Part shown: positions 1-8,324 of the stretch, piece after piece
Position numbering within the stretch: the stretch's first letter is position 1
How the letters are laid out: each line of letters begins with the position of its first letter
Assembly (NCBI RefSeq): GCF_030695125.1
Contig: NZ_JAUYTP010000029.1
Location: forward strand, 541,746 to 605,745
Reading direction: 5' to 3'
DNA from: Allobosea sp.
Lineage (GTDB): Bacteria > Pseudomonadota > Alphaproteobacteria > Rhizobiales > Beijerinckiaceae
Length of the DNA: 64,000 nucleotides
Program-made: the position numbers and the translations under genes
Notes under the pieces: generated by a model
What the model saw: the letters and a program-made list of their open reading frames with translations, nothing else
What the model was told of the DNA's origin: nothing
The model's database searches: none

Positions 1-884
1 CGGGCGAGGTGCTCTGCATCATCGGCGAATCCGGCTCCGGCAAATCCGTGACGATGCGCGCCTTGATGCGGCTCCTGCCCAAGGGCCGGGCCAGGATCGG
101 CGGCAAGATGCGCGTCGGCGATCACGACATCATGGCGCTCAGCGACAAGGAGCTGACCCAGATACGCGGCTCCACCATCTCGATGATCTTCCAGGAGCCG
201 ATGACGGCGCTCGACCCCGTCTACACGATCGGCCACCAGATCGCCGAGACCGTGGTCAAGCACGAGGGCTGCTCCTATGCCGACGGGCTTAAGCGCGGGC
301 TGGAACTGCTCGAATTCGTCAAGGTGCCCTCGCCGGAGCGGCGCCTGAAGGCCTATCCGCACGAGCTCTCCGGCGGACTGCGCCAGCGCGCGATGATCGC
401 GATGGCACTGTCCTGCCGGCCGCAGCTCCTGCTGGCCGACGAGCCGACGACGGCGCTCGACGCGACCGTGCAGATCCAGGTGCTGGTGCTGCTGCGCAAG
501 CTCCAGCGCGACATGGGCATGAGCGTGATCTTCGTCACCCATGATCTCGGCGTCGCCGCCCAGATCGCCGACCGTGTCGCGGTGATGTATGCCGGCCGCG
601 TCGTCGAATCCGGCCCGGTGCGCGACGTGCTGATGAACCCGCAGCATCCCTATACCCGCGGCATGCTCGCCTCCTCCGTCCATGGCAGCGCGCGCGGCGT
701 CGACATCGAGGCGATCCCTGGCTCGCCGCCGGACATGCGCCGCCTGCCGCCGGGCTGCGCCTTCGCGCCGCGCTGCAAATTCGCCGACGAGGCCTGCCGC
801 GCGGCGAGCCCGCCGGAAACCTCGCCCGCGCCCGACCGGACCGTCTGCTGCTTCAAGGTCGGCGCGCCCGCCCTGTCCTCCTGA
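1..884 (+). CDS. Oligopeptide/dipeptide-type ABC transporter ATP-binding protein (5' truncated by window edge)
   Basis: ATPase that would power import of peptides or related amides across the inner membrane. The reading frame is open from the first complete codon (base 3), so the start lies outside the window. Visible motifs are Walker A GESGSGKS (bases 24-47), signature LSGGLRQR, Walker B LLLADEPTTALD and the switch-histidine motif VTHD. The C-terminus has the Opp/Dpp extension with the proline- and cysteine-containing PPGCAFAPRCKFADEAC stretch typical of OppD/DppD. It is followed after 23 bp by the cysteine hydrolase. Permease genes and a second ATPase are probably further upstream, and the binding protein may be the one encoded at 13135-14766. 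The exact substrate cannot be read from this sequence. Confidence 0.93.
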   Translation, partial: GEVLCIIGESGSGKSVTMRALMRLLPKGRARIGGKMRVGDHDIMALSDKELTQIRGSTISMIFQEPMTALDPVYTIGHQIAETVVKHEGCSYADGLKRGLELLEFVKVPSPERRLKAYPHELSGGLRQRAMIAMALSCRPQLLLADEPTTALDATVQIQVLVLLRKLQRDMGMSVIFVTHDLGVAAQIADRVAVMYAGRVVESGPVRDVLMNPQHPYTRGMLASSVHGSARGVDIEAIPGSPPDMRRLPPGCAFAPRCKFADEACRAASPPETSPAPDRTVCCFKVGAPALSS

Positions 885-907
885 CCCCTCGCACGAGAGA
901 GCCCGCC

Positions 908-1618
908 ATGCACAAGGTCGAGATTCCCGCCTATGTCACGGAGCATGTCGTCGCCCGTCGCGGCGTCGAGCATGTCTATGCCGATCTCGATCCCGCCCGC
1001 ACGGCGCTGATCGTGGTCGATCTCCAGAATGGCTTCATGATGCCGGGCGTCGCCCATGCGCTCTGCAACACGGCCCGCGAGATCGTGCCCAACGTCAACC
1101 GGATCGCCGACGCCGTGCGCCGGACCGGCGGCAAGGTGTTCTGGATCAAGAACACCCATGACGAGGCCTGCCTGACCTCCTGGTCGCATTTCCACGAGGA
1201 TCTGACGCGGCCGGAGCGGCGCGGAGCCCGCGTCGAATCCATGTCGGAAGGCAAGCTCGGCCACGAGCTTTGGGCCGATCTCGAGGTCAGTCCGGAGGAC
1301 GAGATCGTTCAGAAGACGCGTTTCAGCGCCTTCATCCAGGGCTCGTCCGATCTCGAGGTGCGGCTGCGCGCACAGGGCTACGACACGCTGATCATCACCG
1401 GCACGGTGACCAATGTCTGCTGCGAATCGACCGCCCGTGACGCCATGATGCTGAACTTCAGGACGATCATGGTCACCGACGGTAATGCCGCCAATTCCGA
1501 TGCCGAGCACAACGCCTCGCTGATCGCCTTCTACCTCACCTTCGGCGACATCATGGACACGCAGATGCTGATCGGCTGTCTTGAGACAAACGCCCGCTTC
1601 CGCGAGGCGGCCGAGTAA
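908..1618 (+). CDS. Cysteine hydrolase, isochorismatase superfamily
   Basis: A 236-residue hydrolase of the isochorismatase/nicotinamidase/RutB fold. The family cleaves C-N or related bonds with an Asp-Lys-Cys triad. Candidates are visible: Asp38 in VVDLQNGFM, Lys136 in QKTRFSAF and Cys171 in TVTNVCCEST. The TNVCCESTARDAMM segment resembles ureidoacrylate amidohydrolase-type enzymes more than true isochorismatases. It lies between the ABC ATPase and the asparaginase-like gene in an apparent operon. The amidase-rich setting suggests it hydrolyses an amide or ureido compound; that is inference. The ATG at 908 follows a purine-rich GAGAGAG stretch. Confidence 0.9.
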   Translation: MHKVEIPAYVTEHVVARRGVEHVYADLDPARTALIVVDLQNGFMMPGVAHALCNTAREIVPNVNRIADAVRRTGGKVFWIKNTHDEACLTSWSHFHEDLTRPERRGARVESMSEGKLGHELWADLEVSPEDEIVQKTRFSAFIQGSSDLEVRLRAQGYDTLIITGTVTNVCCESTARDAMMLNFRTIMVTDGNAANSDAEHNASLIAFYLTFGDIMDTQMLIGCLETNARFREAAE

Positions 1619-1651
1619 CCCGGCGCGCGCGCCCGACACCCAGAGAGAGAT

Positions 1652-2653
1652 ATGCCTGTTTTGCCCAAGGTCGCGGTCATTGGGACCGGCGGCACGATCT
1701 GTTCCATCGGCACCGGCCCCTTCGACATCCTCGACTACGGCGCCAATGAGAAGATGCTCCATGCCGACGCGCTGGTCGCGATGTTTCCCGACGTCGCCCA
1801 GCTTGCCGAGATCATCGCCGTTCCGTTCAAGGCGGTGCCGAGCCCCAATATCTTCTTCGAGGACTGGAAGGCGCTCGTCCTGACCTGCGACCGGCTGGTC
1901 GCCGAGCATCCCGACCTCGCCGGCATCGTCATCCTCCACGGCACCGCCTCGCTGGAGGAGACGGCCTATTTCCTCAGCCTGACGGTGAAGGTGTCGGTGC
2001 CTGTCGTCGTCGTCGGCTCGCAGCGCCCGGCGAGCGCGCTGTCGACCGATGCGGGGATGAACCTCGCCAATGCGATCCGCACCGCGGCTTGCCAGCAGGC
2101 GCGCGGGCTCGGCGTTCTCGTCCTGCTGAACGACGAGATCCACGCCGCCCGCGACGTCACGAAGACCTCGACCTTCCGGCTGCAGACCTTCCGCTCGCCT
2201 GATTTCGGCGTGCTCGGCCATGCCGATGGCGATGCCGTCGTGTTCTACCGCAAGCCGCTGCGGAAGGCGGCGCCAGACACGGAGTTCGACATCCGCAGCC
2301 TCGACGCCCTGCCGCGCGTCGATATCGTGCTGGCCTATACCGGCTCGGACGGCACGGCGGCCCGTGCCTTCGTCGCGGCCGGCGCCAAGGGCATCATCTC
2401 GGCCGGCTTCGCGCCGGGCTTCGCCGGCCCGGCCGATTTCGAGGTGCTCAAGGAGGCCGTGGCGGCTGGCATCGTCGTGATGCAATCGACCCGCGCCGGC
2501 TCGGGCCGCACCTTCAAAGGCAAGCGCCTGCGCGACGCCGGCTTCCTGATCACCGACAATCTCACGCCGCAGAAGGCGCGGCTGCTTCTCGCGCTGGCGC
2601 TGACGATCAGCGCCGAGCCGGCCGAGATCGAACGCATCTTCCTGACCTATTGA
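1652..2653 (+). CDS. Asparaginase-family amidohydrolase with altered active-site positions
   Basis: A 333-residue protein of the bacterial L-asparaginase fold. The nucleophile motif GTGGTI carries Thr15. The second conserved block reads HGTASLEET, whereas classical type II enzymes have HGTDTMEET, so the catalytic-pocket Asp (Asp90 in E. coli AnsB) is Ala99 here. The distal lysine is kept (Lys171 in DVTKTST). The usual Ser-Gln substrate-binding pair appears as SPN in AVPSPNIFFEDW. There is no signal peptide, so it is probably cytoplasmic. Thr15, Thr98 and Lys171 suggest an active hydrolase, but the changed alpha-carboxylate pocket argues for a substrate other than asparagine. It follows the cysteine hydrolase by 33 bp; ATG after GAGAGAGAT. 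Confidence 0.88.
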   Translation: MPVLPKVAVIGTGGTICSIGTGPFDILDYGANEKMLHADALVAMFPDVAQLAEIIAVPFKAVPSPNIFFEDWKALVLTCDRLVAEHPDLAGIVILHGTASLEETAYFLSLTVKVSVPVVVVGSQRPASALSTDAGMNLANAIRTAACQQARGLGVLVLLNDEIHAARDVTKTSTFRLQTFRSPDFGVLGHADGDAVVFYRKPLRKAAPDTEFDIRSLDALPRVDIVLAYTGSDGTAARAFVAAGAKGIISAGFAPGFAGPADFEVLKEAVAAGIVVMQSTRAGSGRTFKGKRLRDAGFLITDNLTPQKARLLLALALTISAEPAEIERIFLTY

Positions 2654-2655
2654 CG

Positions 2656-3570
2656 ATGACCGTGATCCTGAAGGCGCCGGCGGGGGAGGAGCGCGACGCG
2701 CGACGCGGCGTCGTGATGATGCTCGTCGGGTTGGCGCTGTTCTCGATCCTGAACGGTGTCGTCAAGGCGCTGGCCGAGACCTTCGCGGTCAACCAGATCG
2801 TCTTCTTCCGCAACGGCTTCGCGCTCGTTACCCTGCTGCTGATGGCGCGCGGGCTCGGGGGCTTTGCCGCGCTGAAGGTCCACAACCGTCCCGGCATGGC
2901 GCTGCAGGCGGTTCAGTTCACCGCCGTGCTGCTCTTCATCTTCGTGGCCTATCGCCACATGCCCCTCGCCGACGCGACCGCGATCTCCTTCCTGCAGCCG
3001 GTGCTCGTCCTGCTGCTCTCGGCGCCGCTGCTCGGCGAGAAGGTGACGCGGCTGGGCTGGATCGCCCTCCTGCTGGGCTTGGGCGGCGTCCTGTTGATGA
3101 TCAAGCCGACGGGTGGCGGCAGCCTGTTCGGCCTGACCATGTCAGTCATCGGCACGGTCTTCAGCGCGCTCTCGCTGATCCAGCAGCGCAGCCTCTCGCG
3201 CAACGAGACCTCGCTTGCGATCGCCTTCTGGACCCTGGCCGGGTCGGCGCTGCTCGTCCTGCCGAGCCTGCCCTTCAACTGGGTCCAGCCGACGCCGGCG
3301 CAATGGGCGCTGCTAATCGGCAACGGCCTGGCCTCGGGCGCCTGCCAGTACCTTACCACCCGCGCCCTGTTCCACACGCCGGTGGCGACGATCGCGCCGC
3401 TCTCCTACACCAAGATGCTCTGGGCCCTGATCGTGGGTTTCGTCTGGTTTGGCGACGTGCCGACCCTGCTGGTCCTCGGCGGCTCGGCGATCGTGATCGC
3501 TGCGAGCGCGCTGGTCTATCTGGCCCCCAAGCCCGTGCCCGCCCCGGTCAGGCTCGAAGAAGCGCCATGA
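2656..3570 (+). CDS. DMT/EamA-family transporter
   Basis: About 304 residues with some ten hydrophobic helices in two EamA halves. The first half contains the FFRNGFALV and ADATAISFLQPVLVLLLSA stretches. The second has VATIAPLSYTKMLWALIVGF. Drug/metabolite transporters of this family export or import small metabolites; the substrate is unknown. I chose the ATG at 2656; a TTG at 2650 that overlaps the upstream TGA is an alternative. The 3' end overlaps the next gene by ATGA, which indicates translational coupling. A second, separate EamA gene lies in the opposing operon at 7377-8255. Confidence 0.9.
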   Translation: MTVILKAPAGEERDARRGVVMMLVGLALFSILNGVVKALAETFAVNQIVFFRNGFALVTLLLMARGLGGFAALKVHNRPGMALQAVQFTAVLLFIFVAYRHMPLADATAISFLQPVLVLLLSAPLLGEKVTRLGWIALLLGLGGVLLMIKPTGGGSLFGLTMSVIGTVFSALSLIQQRSLSRNETSLAIAFWTLAGSALLVLPSLPFNWVQPTPAQWALLIGNGLASGACQYLTTRALFHTPVATIAPLSYTKMLWALIVGFVWFGDVPTLLVLGGSAIVIAASALVYLAPKPVPAPVRLEEAP

Positions 3571-4724
3571 AGCTCCTGACATCCCCCGTCGCAGCCTGGA
3601 TGCGGGACGTCCGGGCCGGCTTTGCCGCCATGCGACCCTCCCGCTTCCCCTATCCCCGCTTCGCCCTGGCGCTGGCGCTCGGTGTGGCGGGCGGCCTGCT
3701 GTTCCAGCGGCTGTCGCTGCCCTTGCCCTGGATGATGGGCCCGATGGTGTTCTGCACGCTCGCGGCGCTGCTGCGCCTGCCGGTGGCCGCGCCGCCGGTG
3801 ATCCGCCCGCCCATGACGATGGTGATCGGCGTCATGCTGGGTGCGGCCTTCAGCCCCGATCTCATGGCGCGCATCCCGCAATGGTGGCCGGCGACGCTCG
3901 GGCTCGTCGCCTTCATCGCGCTGTGCGGCGGCTCGGTTGTCTGGTATTTCCGGGCCATCGGCGGCTATGACCGCACCACCGCCTATTTCGCCGGCATGCC
4001 GGGCGGGCTGGTCGAGATGATCAGCATTGGCGAGGAGCGCGGCGGCGACGGCCAGGTCATCGCGCTAGTCCATTCGGTCCGGATCCTGCTCATCGTCATG
4101 ACCCTGCCCTTCGCCATCCAATGGCTCGAGGGCGTCTCGCTGAACCGGATGGCCGGCGCGGTCTCGATCCTCTCGACCCCCGCCACCGCCGAACTCTGGC
4201 TCCTCGGCTGCGGCCTTGCCGGCTGTCTCATCGGCCATATGCTGAACCTGCCCGCGAGATATCTGCTCGGGCCGATGCTGGTCAGCGCCGCCGTCCATCT
4301 CGCGGGCTGGAGCGACTTCAAGCCGCCCTTCGAGATCGTCAACGCCGCCCAGTTGATCCTCGGCGTCGTCATCGGCTGCCGCTTCGCGGGAACGGCGCCG
4401 CGCACCGTCGGGCACATTATCCTGCTTTCCCTGGGATCGACCGCGATCCTGCTGTTCTGGACCGCCGCCTGTGCCGCCCTGGTGTCCTGGCTGACCGGGT
4501 TTCGCGCCATGACGCTGATCCTGGCCTATTCGCCCGGGGGCTTGGCGGAAATGAGCCTGATCGCGCTCGCCGTCCATGCCGAGGTCGCCTTCGTCGCCGC
4601 CCACCACATCATCCGCATCTTCGTGGTGATGGTGGCCGCCGCACCCGTCTACGCCGTGATCGCCCGTCTGGGGCGCCGCGAGGCTGGGCAGGCTGAGCGG
4701 CGCGCCGGCATGCCGGCCGAGTAG
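3567..4724 (+). CDS. AbrB-family putative membrane transporter
   Basis: A 385-residue integral membrane protein of the AbrB/AimA family (formerly mis-named ammonia monooxygenase). It is an internal duplication: AYFAGMPGGLVEMISI in the first half is echoed by LAYSPGGLAEMSLIALA in the second, and each half has several hydrophobic helices. The LPLPWMMGPM motif is typical. The start ATG overlaps the stop of the upstream EamA gene (ATGA). Substrate and direction are unknown. Its place in the operon suggests uptake or efflux of a product made by the amide hydrolases, which is inference. Confidence 0.88.
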   Translation: MKLLTSPVAAWMRDVRAGFAAMRPSRFPYPRFALALALGVAGGLLFQRLSLPLPWMMGPMVFCTLAALLRLPVAAPPVIRPPMTMVIGVMLGAAFSPDLMARIPQWWPATLGLVAFIALCGGSVVWYFRAIGGYDRTTAYFAGMPGGLVEMISIGEERGGDGQVIALVHSVRILLIVMTLPFAIQWLEGVSLNRMAGAVSILSTPATAELWLLGCGLAGCLIGHMLNLPARYLLGPMLVSAAVHLAGWSDFKPPFEIVNAAQLILGVVIGCRFAGTAPRTVGHIILLSLGSTAILLFWTAACAALVSWLTGFRAMTLILAYSPGGLAEMSLIALAVHAEVAFVAAHHIIRIFVVMVAAAPVYAVIARLGRREAGQAERRAGMPAE

Positions 4725-4742
4725 ACGCCTCGGCCACGATCG

Positions 4743-4754
4743 ATTGCATACAGT
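4743..4754. promoter_or_regulatory. Candidate GntR operator upstream of the gntR gene
   Basis: ATTGCATACAGT lies about 190 bp upstream of the FCD/GntR start. It matches motifs at 14845, 14929 and 15095 (consensus ATTGYATMCA), all upstream of the solute-binding protein gene. FCD-type GntR regulators commonly bind short TTGTAT/ATACAA palindromes. Autoregulation is inferred. Confidence 0.5.
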
Positions 4755-4944
4755 TGGTTCAAGCGCCCCCGATCATGCACACTTTGTCGTCAAGGCCCGC
4801 GCTTGCTCGTTGACTTGCGGCAGAACTGCCACTAATCGCCTGCGGACTGTACACGATCGATATGATTCTGCTGCACGCATGGTCATGTCGAACCCCGGAG
4901 AAGCCCACCGCTTCATCGGCCTACTAGCAACAGGATGGCACATC

Positions 4945-5646
4945 ATGGCGACCCGCGGCGTCTCGGTCACGAACAAGCTCAGGGAAGCCTTGCTCGGGGG
5001 CGAATACGCCGGTGGCACGCGCCTGAACGAGGTCGACCTGGCAGACAGCCTGGCGGTGTCGCGGACCCCGATCCGCGCCGCGCTCTCGACCCTCGCGGCC
5101 GAAGGCTTGCTCGAATACCGCCCCAACAGCGGCTATGCGGTCAAATCCTTCGCCGCCAAGGATATCGAGGGGATCTATGTCGTGCGCGCCAATCTCGAGG
5201 GGCTGGGTGCGCGCCTCGTCGCGCAGCAGGGCCTTTCCGACCTCCATCGCGGCCTGCTCCATAAGGTGCTGACGGAGAGCGAGGAACTGCAGAATGTCGA
5301 GGATTGGAACGACGAGGTCTCAGATGTCTGGCGCGATCTCAACGACCGCTTCCACAACACGCTGATCGAGGCCTCCGGCAACTCCCATCTGGCGATGATG
5401 CTGCGCAAGTCGCGTGCGATCCCGCTGCTGAACCAGCTCAAATTCCGCTGGTTCGATCTCGGGACCCTGGCGCGCGCCCATGACGATCATTGCCAGATCT
5501 TCGCCGCCATCACCGGCGGACAGGTCGTCCGCGCCGAGAGCATCGCCTCCGAACACGTCTATCGCTCGGGCCAGCGCATCATCGAGCATTGGCGCAAGAT
5601 GGATACACGCAAGCCCGTCGCGGCCGCCAAGGCCCGCGCAGCCTGA
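4945..5646 (+). CDS. GntR-family transcriptional regulator with FCD domain
   Basis: A 233-residue one-component regulator. The N-terminal winged HTH includes GTRLNEVDLADSLAVSRTPI followed by RAALSTLAAEGLLEY. The C-terminal FCD helical domain keeps metal/ligand-type residues in DLNDRFHNTL, AHDDHCQIF and SEHVYRSGQ. ATG 4945 was chosen because AGGA precedes it by about nine bases and the resulting length fits the family; ATG codons at 4879 and 4885 are possible but would add an unrelated leader. It is the last gene of the + strand unit and converges on the amidase at 5697. The shared 12-bp motif makes it the best candidate regulator of the facing operon. Confidence 0.92.
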   Translation: MATRGVSVTNKLREALLGGEYAGGTRLNEVDLADSLAVSRTPIRAALSTLAAEGLLEYRPNSGYAVKSFAAKDIEGIYVVRANLEGLGARLVAQQGLSDLHRGLLHKVLTESEELQNVEDWNDEVSDVWRDLNDRFHNTLIEASGNSHLAMMLRKSRAIPLLNQLKFRWFDLGTLARAHDDHCQIFAAITGGQVVRAESIASEHVYRSGQRIIEHWRKMDTRKPVAAAKARAA

Positions 5647-5656
5647 TTGCAGGCGA

Positions 5657-5682
5657 ACGGCACGGCCCGGAGGCCGTGCCGT
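5657..5682. terminator. Perfect 11-bp hairpin between convergent genes
   Basis: ACGGCACGGCC and GGCCGTGCCGT flank a 4-base loop in the 50-bp gap between the gntR stop and the amidase stop. There is no T run, but position and symmetry suggest a bidirectional terminator. Confidence 0.6.
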
Positions 5683-5696
5683 AGAGCGGACCTTCC

Positions 5697-7106
5697 TCAG
5701 GCGGCCTTCGCCAGTCCCAGCATATCCGGGCGGCGATCGCGCCAGGCCGTGGCCTGCTCGAAGGCATGGGCCGCCCGCAGCAGCATCGCCTCCGCGAAAG
5801 GCCGTGCCGCCAGCTGGATCGAGATCGGCAGGCCATTGGGGCCGAAGCCCGCGGGCACGCAGATCGCCGGCATCCCGGTCAGGTTGAAGGCCATGGTGAA
5901 GTTCGGCTTGTCGAGATTGTCCCAGCGCGGCACCTGGTCGATCGGCGGAGCCTCGTCGGGGTTGCCGGCGGTGAGCAGCACATCGACGCCAGCCATCGCC
6001 GCCGCCATTTCCGCGATCAGCTCGCGCCGGCGCCGCAGTGCCTGGACATAGTCCATGCCGGTGCAGAGCGCGGCGAAGACGAGGCGGTCGCGATAGCGCT
6101 GCCCGAACTTCTCCGGATTTTTCAGCATCATCCGCTCATAGGCCGCGCCGCGCTCGACCGTCGAGATGAAAAAGCCGGCCGCATTGTACTCGTGCATGGC
6201 CGAGAGCTTGATCTCGACGATCTCCGCGCCGAGGCTGTCATAGGCGGCGATCGCGGCGTCGATGCCGGCCTTGACCGCAGGCGCCACCGGCCGGTCGGTC
6301 TCGTGCCAGCGGCTGAGCACACCCACTTTCAGCCCCTTGGCCCCCTTGCCGAGGCCGGCGGTGTAGTCGGGCACCGCCCTGTTCGCGCTGGCGGGATCGG
6401 CGGGATCATGGCCGGCGAGCGCCTGCAGCATCAGCGCGCAATCCTCCGTCGTCCAGGCCATCGGGCCGATATGGTCGAGCGAATAGGCCGCCGGCGCGAC
6501 GCCGGCGCGGCTGACCAGCCCATAGGTCGGCTTGAGGCCGACGATGCCGCAGAGCGCCGCAGGGCCGCGGATCGAGCCACCCGTATCGGTGCCGAGGCCG
6601 CCGAGCACGAGGCCGGCCGCGACCGCAGCGCCTGTACCGCTCGAGGAGCCCGCCGTGAAACGCTGCGTGTTCCAGGGATTGCGCGAGGGCGGCCAGGGCA
6701 GGTCGAAGGAGGGGCCACCATCGGCGAATTCATGCGTGGTCAGCTTGCCCATCAGCACGGTGCCGGCAGCATCGAGCGCTGCGGCGCAGGTCGCGTCGGT
6801 GTCGGGGATATTGCCGATGTTGTGGGCGGACTGGCAGGTCGTCAGGATCCCCTTGGTGTCGATGATGTCCTTGAGGCCGATCGGGATGCCGTGCAGCGGC
6901 GATGTCGGCCCCGAGGCCTTGATTTGCGCTTCGGCCTTCTTCGCGTCGGCCCGGGCGCGATCCTCGGTCAGGGTGACGAACGCGTGCAGCTCCGGCTCGA
7001 AGGCCTTGACGCGGGAAAGGCACATCTCGGTCAGCTCGACCGGGGACAGCTTGCCGGCCTTGATCAGGGCGGCGGCCTCGCTGATGGTCAGGATGTCCGT
7101 GCTCAT
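5697..7106 (-). CDS. Amidase-signature hydrolase, AtzE/GatA-like (copy A)
   Basis: A 469-residue amidase-signature enzyme. The Ser-cisSer-Lys triad can be placed at Lys79 (PIGLKDIID), Ser154/155 (TAGSSSGTGAAVAAG) and Ser179 (GTDTGGSI). The LKPTYGLVSRAG and HIGPMAWTTEDCAL blocks are those of the GatA/AtzE branch. Its start overlaps the stop of a 67-residue AtzG/GatC-like gene by ATGA, so the two are translationally coupled and probably form an enzyme/partner pair as in AtzE-AtzG. It is the last gene of the - strand amidase unit. The real substrate (carboxybiuret-like, aryl amide or other) cannot be read from sequence. Confidence 0.93.
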   Translation of the reverse strand: MSTDILTISEAAALIKAGKLSPVELTEMCLSRVKAFEPELHAFVTLTEDRARADAKKAEAQIKASGPTSPLHGIPIGLKDIIDTKGILTTCQSAHNIGNIPDTDATCAAALDAAGTVLMGKLTTHEFADGGPSFDLPWPPSRNPWNTQRFTAGSSSGTGAAVAAGLVLGGLGTDTGGSIRGPAALCGIVGLKPTYGLVSRAGVAPAAYSLDHIGPMAWTTEDCALMLQALAGHDPADPASANRAVPDYTAGLGKGAKGLKVGVLSRWHETDRPVAPAVKAGIDAAIAAYDSLGAEIVEIKLSAMHEYNAAGFFISTVERGAAYERMMLKNPEKFGQRYRDRLVFAALCTGMDYVQALRRRRELIAEMAAAMAGVDVLLTAGNPDEAPPIDQVPRWDNLDKPNFTMAFNLTGMPAICVPAGFGPNGLPISIQLAARPFAEAMLLRAAHAFEQATAWRDRRPDMLGLAKAA

Positions 7107-7306
7107 CGGGCGCTCTCCTCGGTCGGGAAGCTGAAGATATGGGCCGGCTCGGCCATGTAGCTGCGCTCGCCCCGGATCCGGGCCGACATCTCGACGATGT
7201 AGCCATAGGCCTCGGCATATTCGGCGACCTGCTCGGGCGTCAGGGTGAAGCCGGCCCGCGCCAGGAAGGCGCTCATCTCGGCTTCGGATGCGATCGGTGT
7301 CGGCAT
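7103..7306 (-). CDS. AtzG/GatC-like small amidase partner (DUF4089 type), copy A
   Basis: A 67-residue protein with predicted helices (AEMSAFLARAGFTLTPEQV) and a C-terminal EPAHIF motif shared with the small proteins at 9733 and 11381. AtzG, a 68-residue DUF4089 protein, pairs with the amidase AtzE much as GatC pairs with GatA; size, motif and gene order here match that pattern. It sits immediately upstream of an amidase with a 4-bp overlap. No catalytic residues are expected. The family assignment is by recognition; assembly with the adjacent amidase is inferred. Confidence 0.82.
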   Translation of the reverse strand: MPTPIASEAEMSAFLARAGFTLTPEQVAEYAEAYGYIVEMSARIRGERSYMAEPAHIFSFPTEESAR

Positions 7307-7376
7307 GGCTGGCGGTTCTCCTGTGGCGCGGGTCGAATGCCCGCAGGCCTGCGGGCGGCGAGGGGCCGGGCTCCGG

Positions 7377-8255
7377 CTAAAGCGGAACCTGGCGACGCTT
7401 GCGGTGCTCGTCCTGGAAGATGAAGACGGTCGCGCCCATCACGATCGCGGCGCCGACCAGCGCCCAGCGATCGGGAATCTCCTGGTAGGCGAGCCAGGCA
7501 AACAGCGCGATGAAGGGCAGGCGGGCGAAGTCGAAGGGCATGACCGTCGAGGCCGGCGCATTGCGCAGTGCCAGGAACAGCGTCAGCCGGCCGACGAACA
7601 TCGCCACCGCCATCACCACCAGGAACAGCATGATGTCGAAGGACGGCGTCCGCCAGTAGAGCACGGCGGGGATCAGCCCGGTGACCACGGGGATCAGGGT
7701 GGTGACGGCGACGATGCGGCTGGTGCTCTCGATCTGCGTCAGCCGCTTCGAGATCAGGTAGCTCGACGCCATCGAAAGGGTCGAGATCATCAGCGCGATG
7801 GTCCCGGCGTCGAGCGCGACGAAGCCCGGCCGTGAGATCACCATCACGCCGACGAAGCCGACCATCACCGCCGCCCAGCGGCTGCGCGAGACGGTTTCGC
7901 CGAGCAGCACGCCGGCTAGCGCCGTCACGATGATCGGGGCGGCGAAGGTCATTGCGGTGGCCTTGGCCAGCGGCACATGGGCAAGCGCATAGAACCAGGT
8001 CAGGTTCGAGACGCAGCCGACCGCGGTCATGATCGCATAGAGCCTGCGCTTCTCGCGCCGGTCCGGCAGTGGCGTGCCGCCCCTCAGCTGCGGCCAGACG
8101 AACACGAGCATGATCAGATTGGTCAGGAAGCTGATCTGGAACGGATGCAGCTCGGTCGCGATCTGCCGGACCAGCGAATTGCCGCCCGCCAGGAAGGCCG
8201 TACTCAGGATCATCCAAAGGATGCCGGCCTGGACGGTGTTGCGGGCCTCGACCAT
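7377..8255 (-). CDS. DMT/EamA-family transporter
   Basis: A 292-residue protein with about ten hydrophobic helices and two EamA repeats. Visible stretches include YALAHVPLAKATAMTFAAP in the first half and FLALRNAPASTVMPFDFARL in the second. It lies between amidase/partner pairs on the - strand. A perfect hairpin separates it from the amidase gene upstream, so it may begin a sub-transcript with the genes at 7103 and 5697. It resembles the + strand EamA gene at 2656 only at family level. Substrate unknown. Confidence 0.9.
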   Translation of the reverse strand: MVEARNTVQAGILWMILSTAFLAGGNSLVRQIATELHPFQISFLTNLIMLVFVWPQLRGGTPLPDRREKRRLYAIMTAVGCVSNLTWFYALAHVPLAKATAMTFAAPIIVTALAGVLLGETVSRSRWAAVMVGFVGVMVISRPGFVALDAGTIALMISTLSMASSYLISKRLTQIESTSRIVAVTTLIPVVTGLIPAVLYWRTPSFDIMLFLVVMAVAMFVGRLTLFLALRNAPASTVMPFDFARLPFIALFAWLAYQEIPDRWALVGAAIVMGATVFIFQDEHRKRRQVPL

Positions 8256-8292
8256 GGCTCAGCAGGTTCCTCTGCGGCTTGCGTGAGGGAGA

Positions 8293-8316
8293 CGGGCGGC
8301 CCCGACGGGCCGCCCG
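8293..8316 (-). terminator. Perfect 10-bp hairpin after amidase copy B
   Basis: CGGGCGGCCC and GGGCCGCCCG flank a 4-base loop, 9 bp past the amidase stop and 38 bp before the EamA start. There is no U tract. It may be a terminator or a processing/attenuation point inside the operon. Confidence 0.5.
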
Positions 8317-8324
8317 ACCAAGAG

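Noticed and set aside
650..2485. Long antisense open frame over the ABC ATPase, cysteine hydrolase and asparaginase genes
   Set aside because: Arg/Ala/Gly/Asp-rich composition without domains; it is the high-GC shadow of well-supported genes on the other strand.
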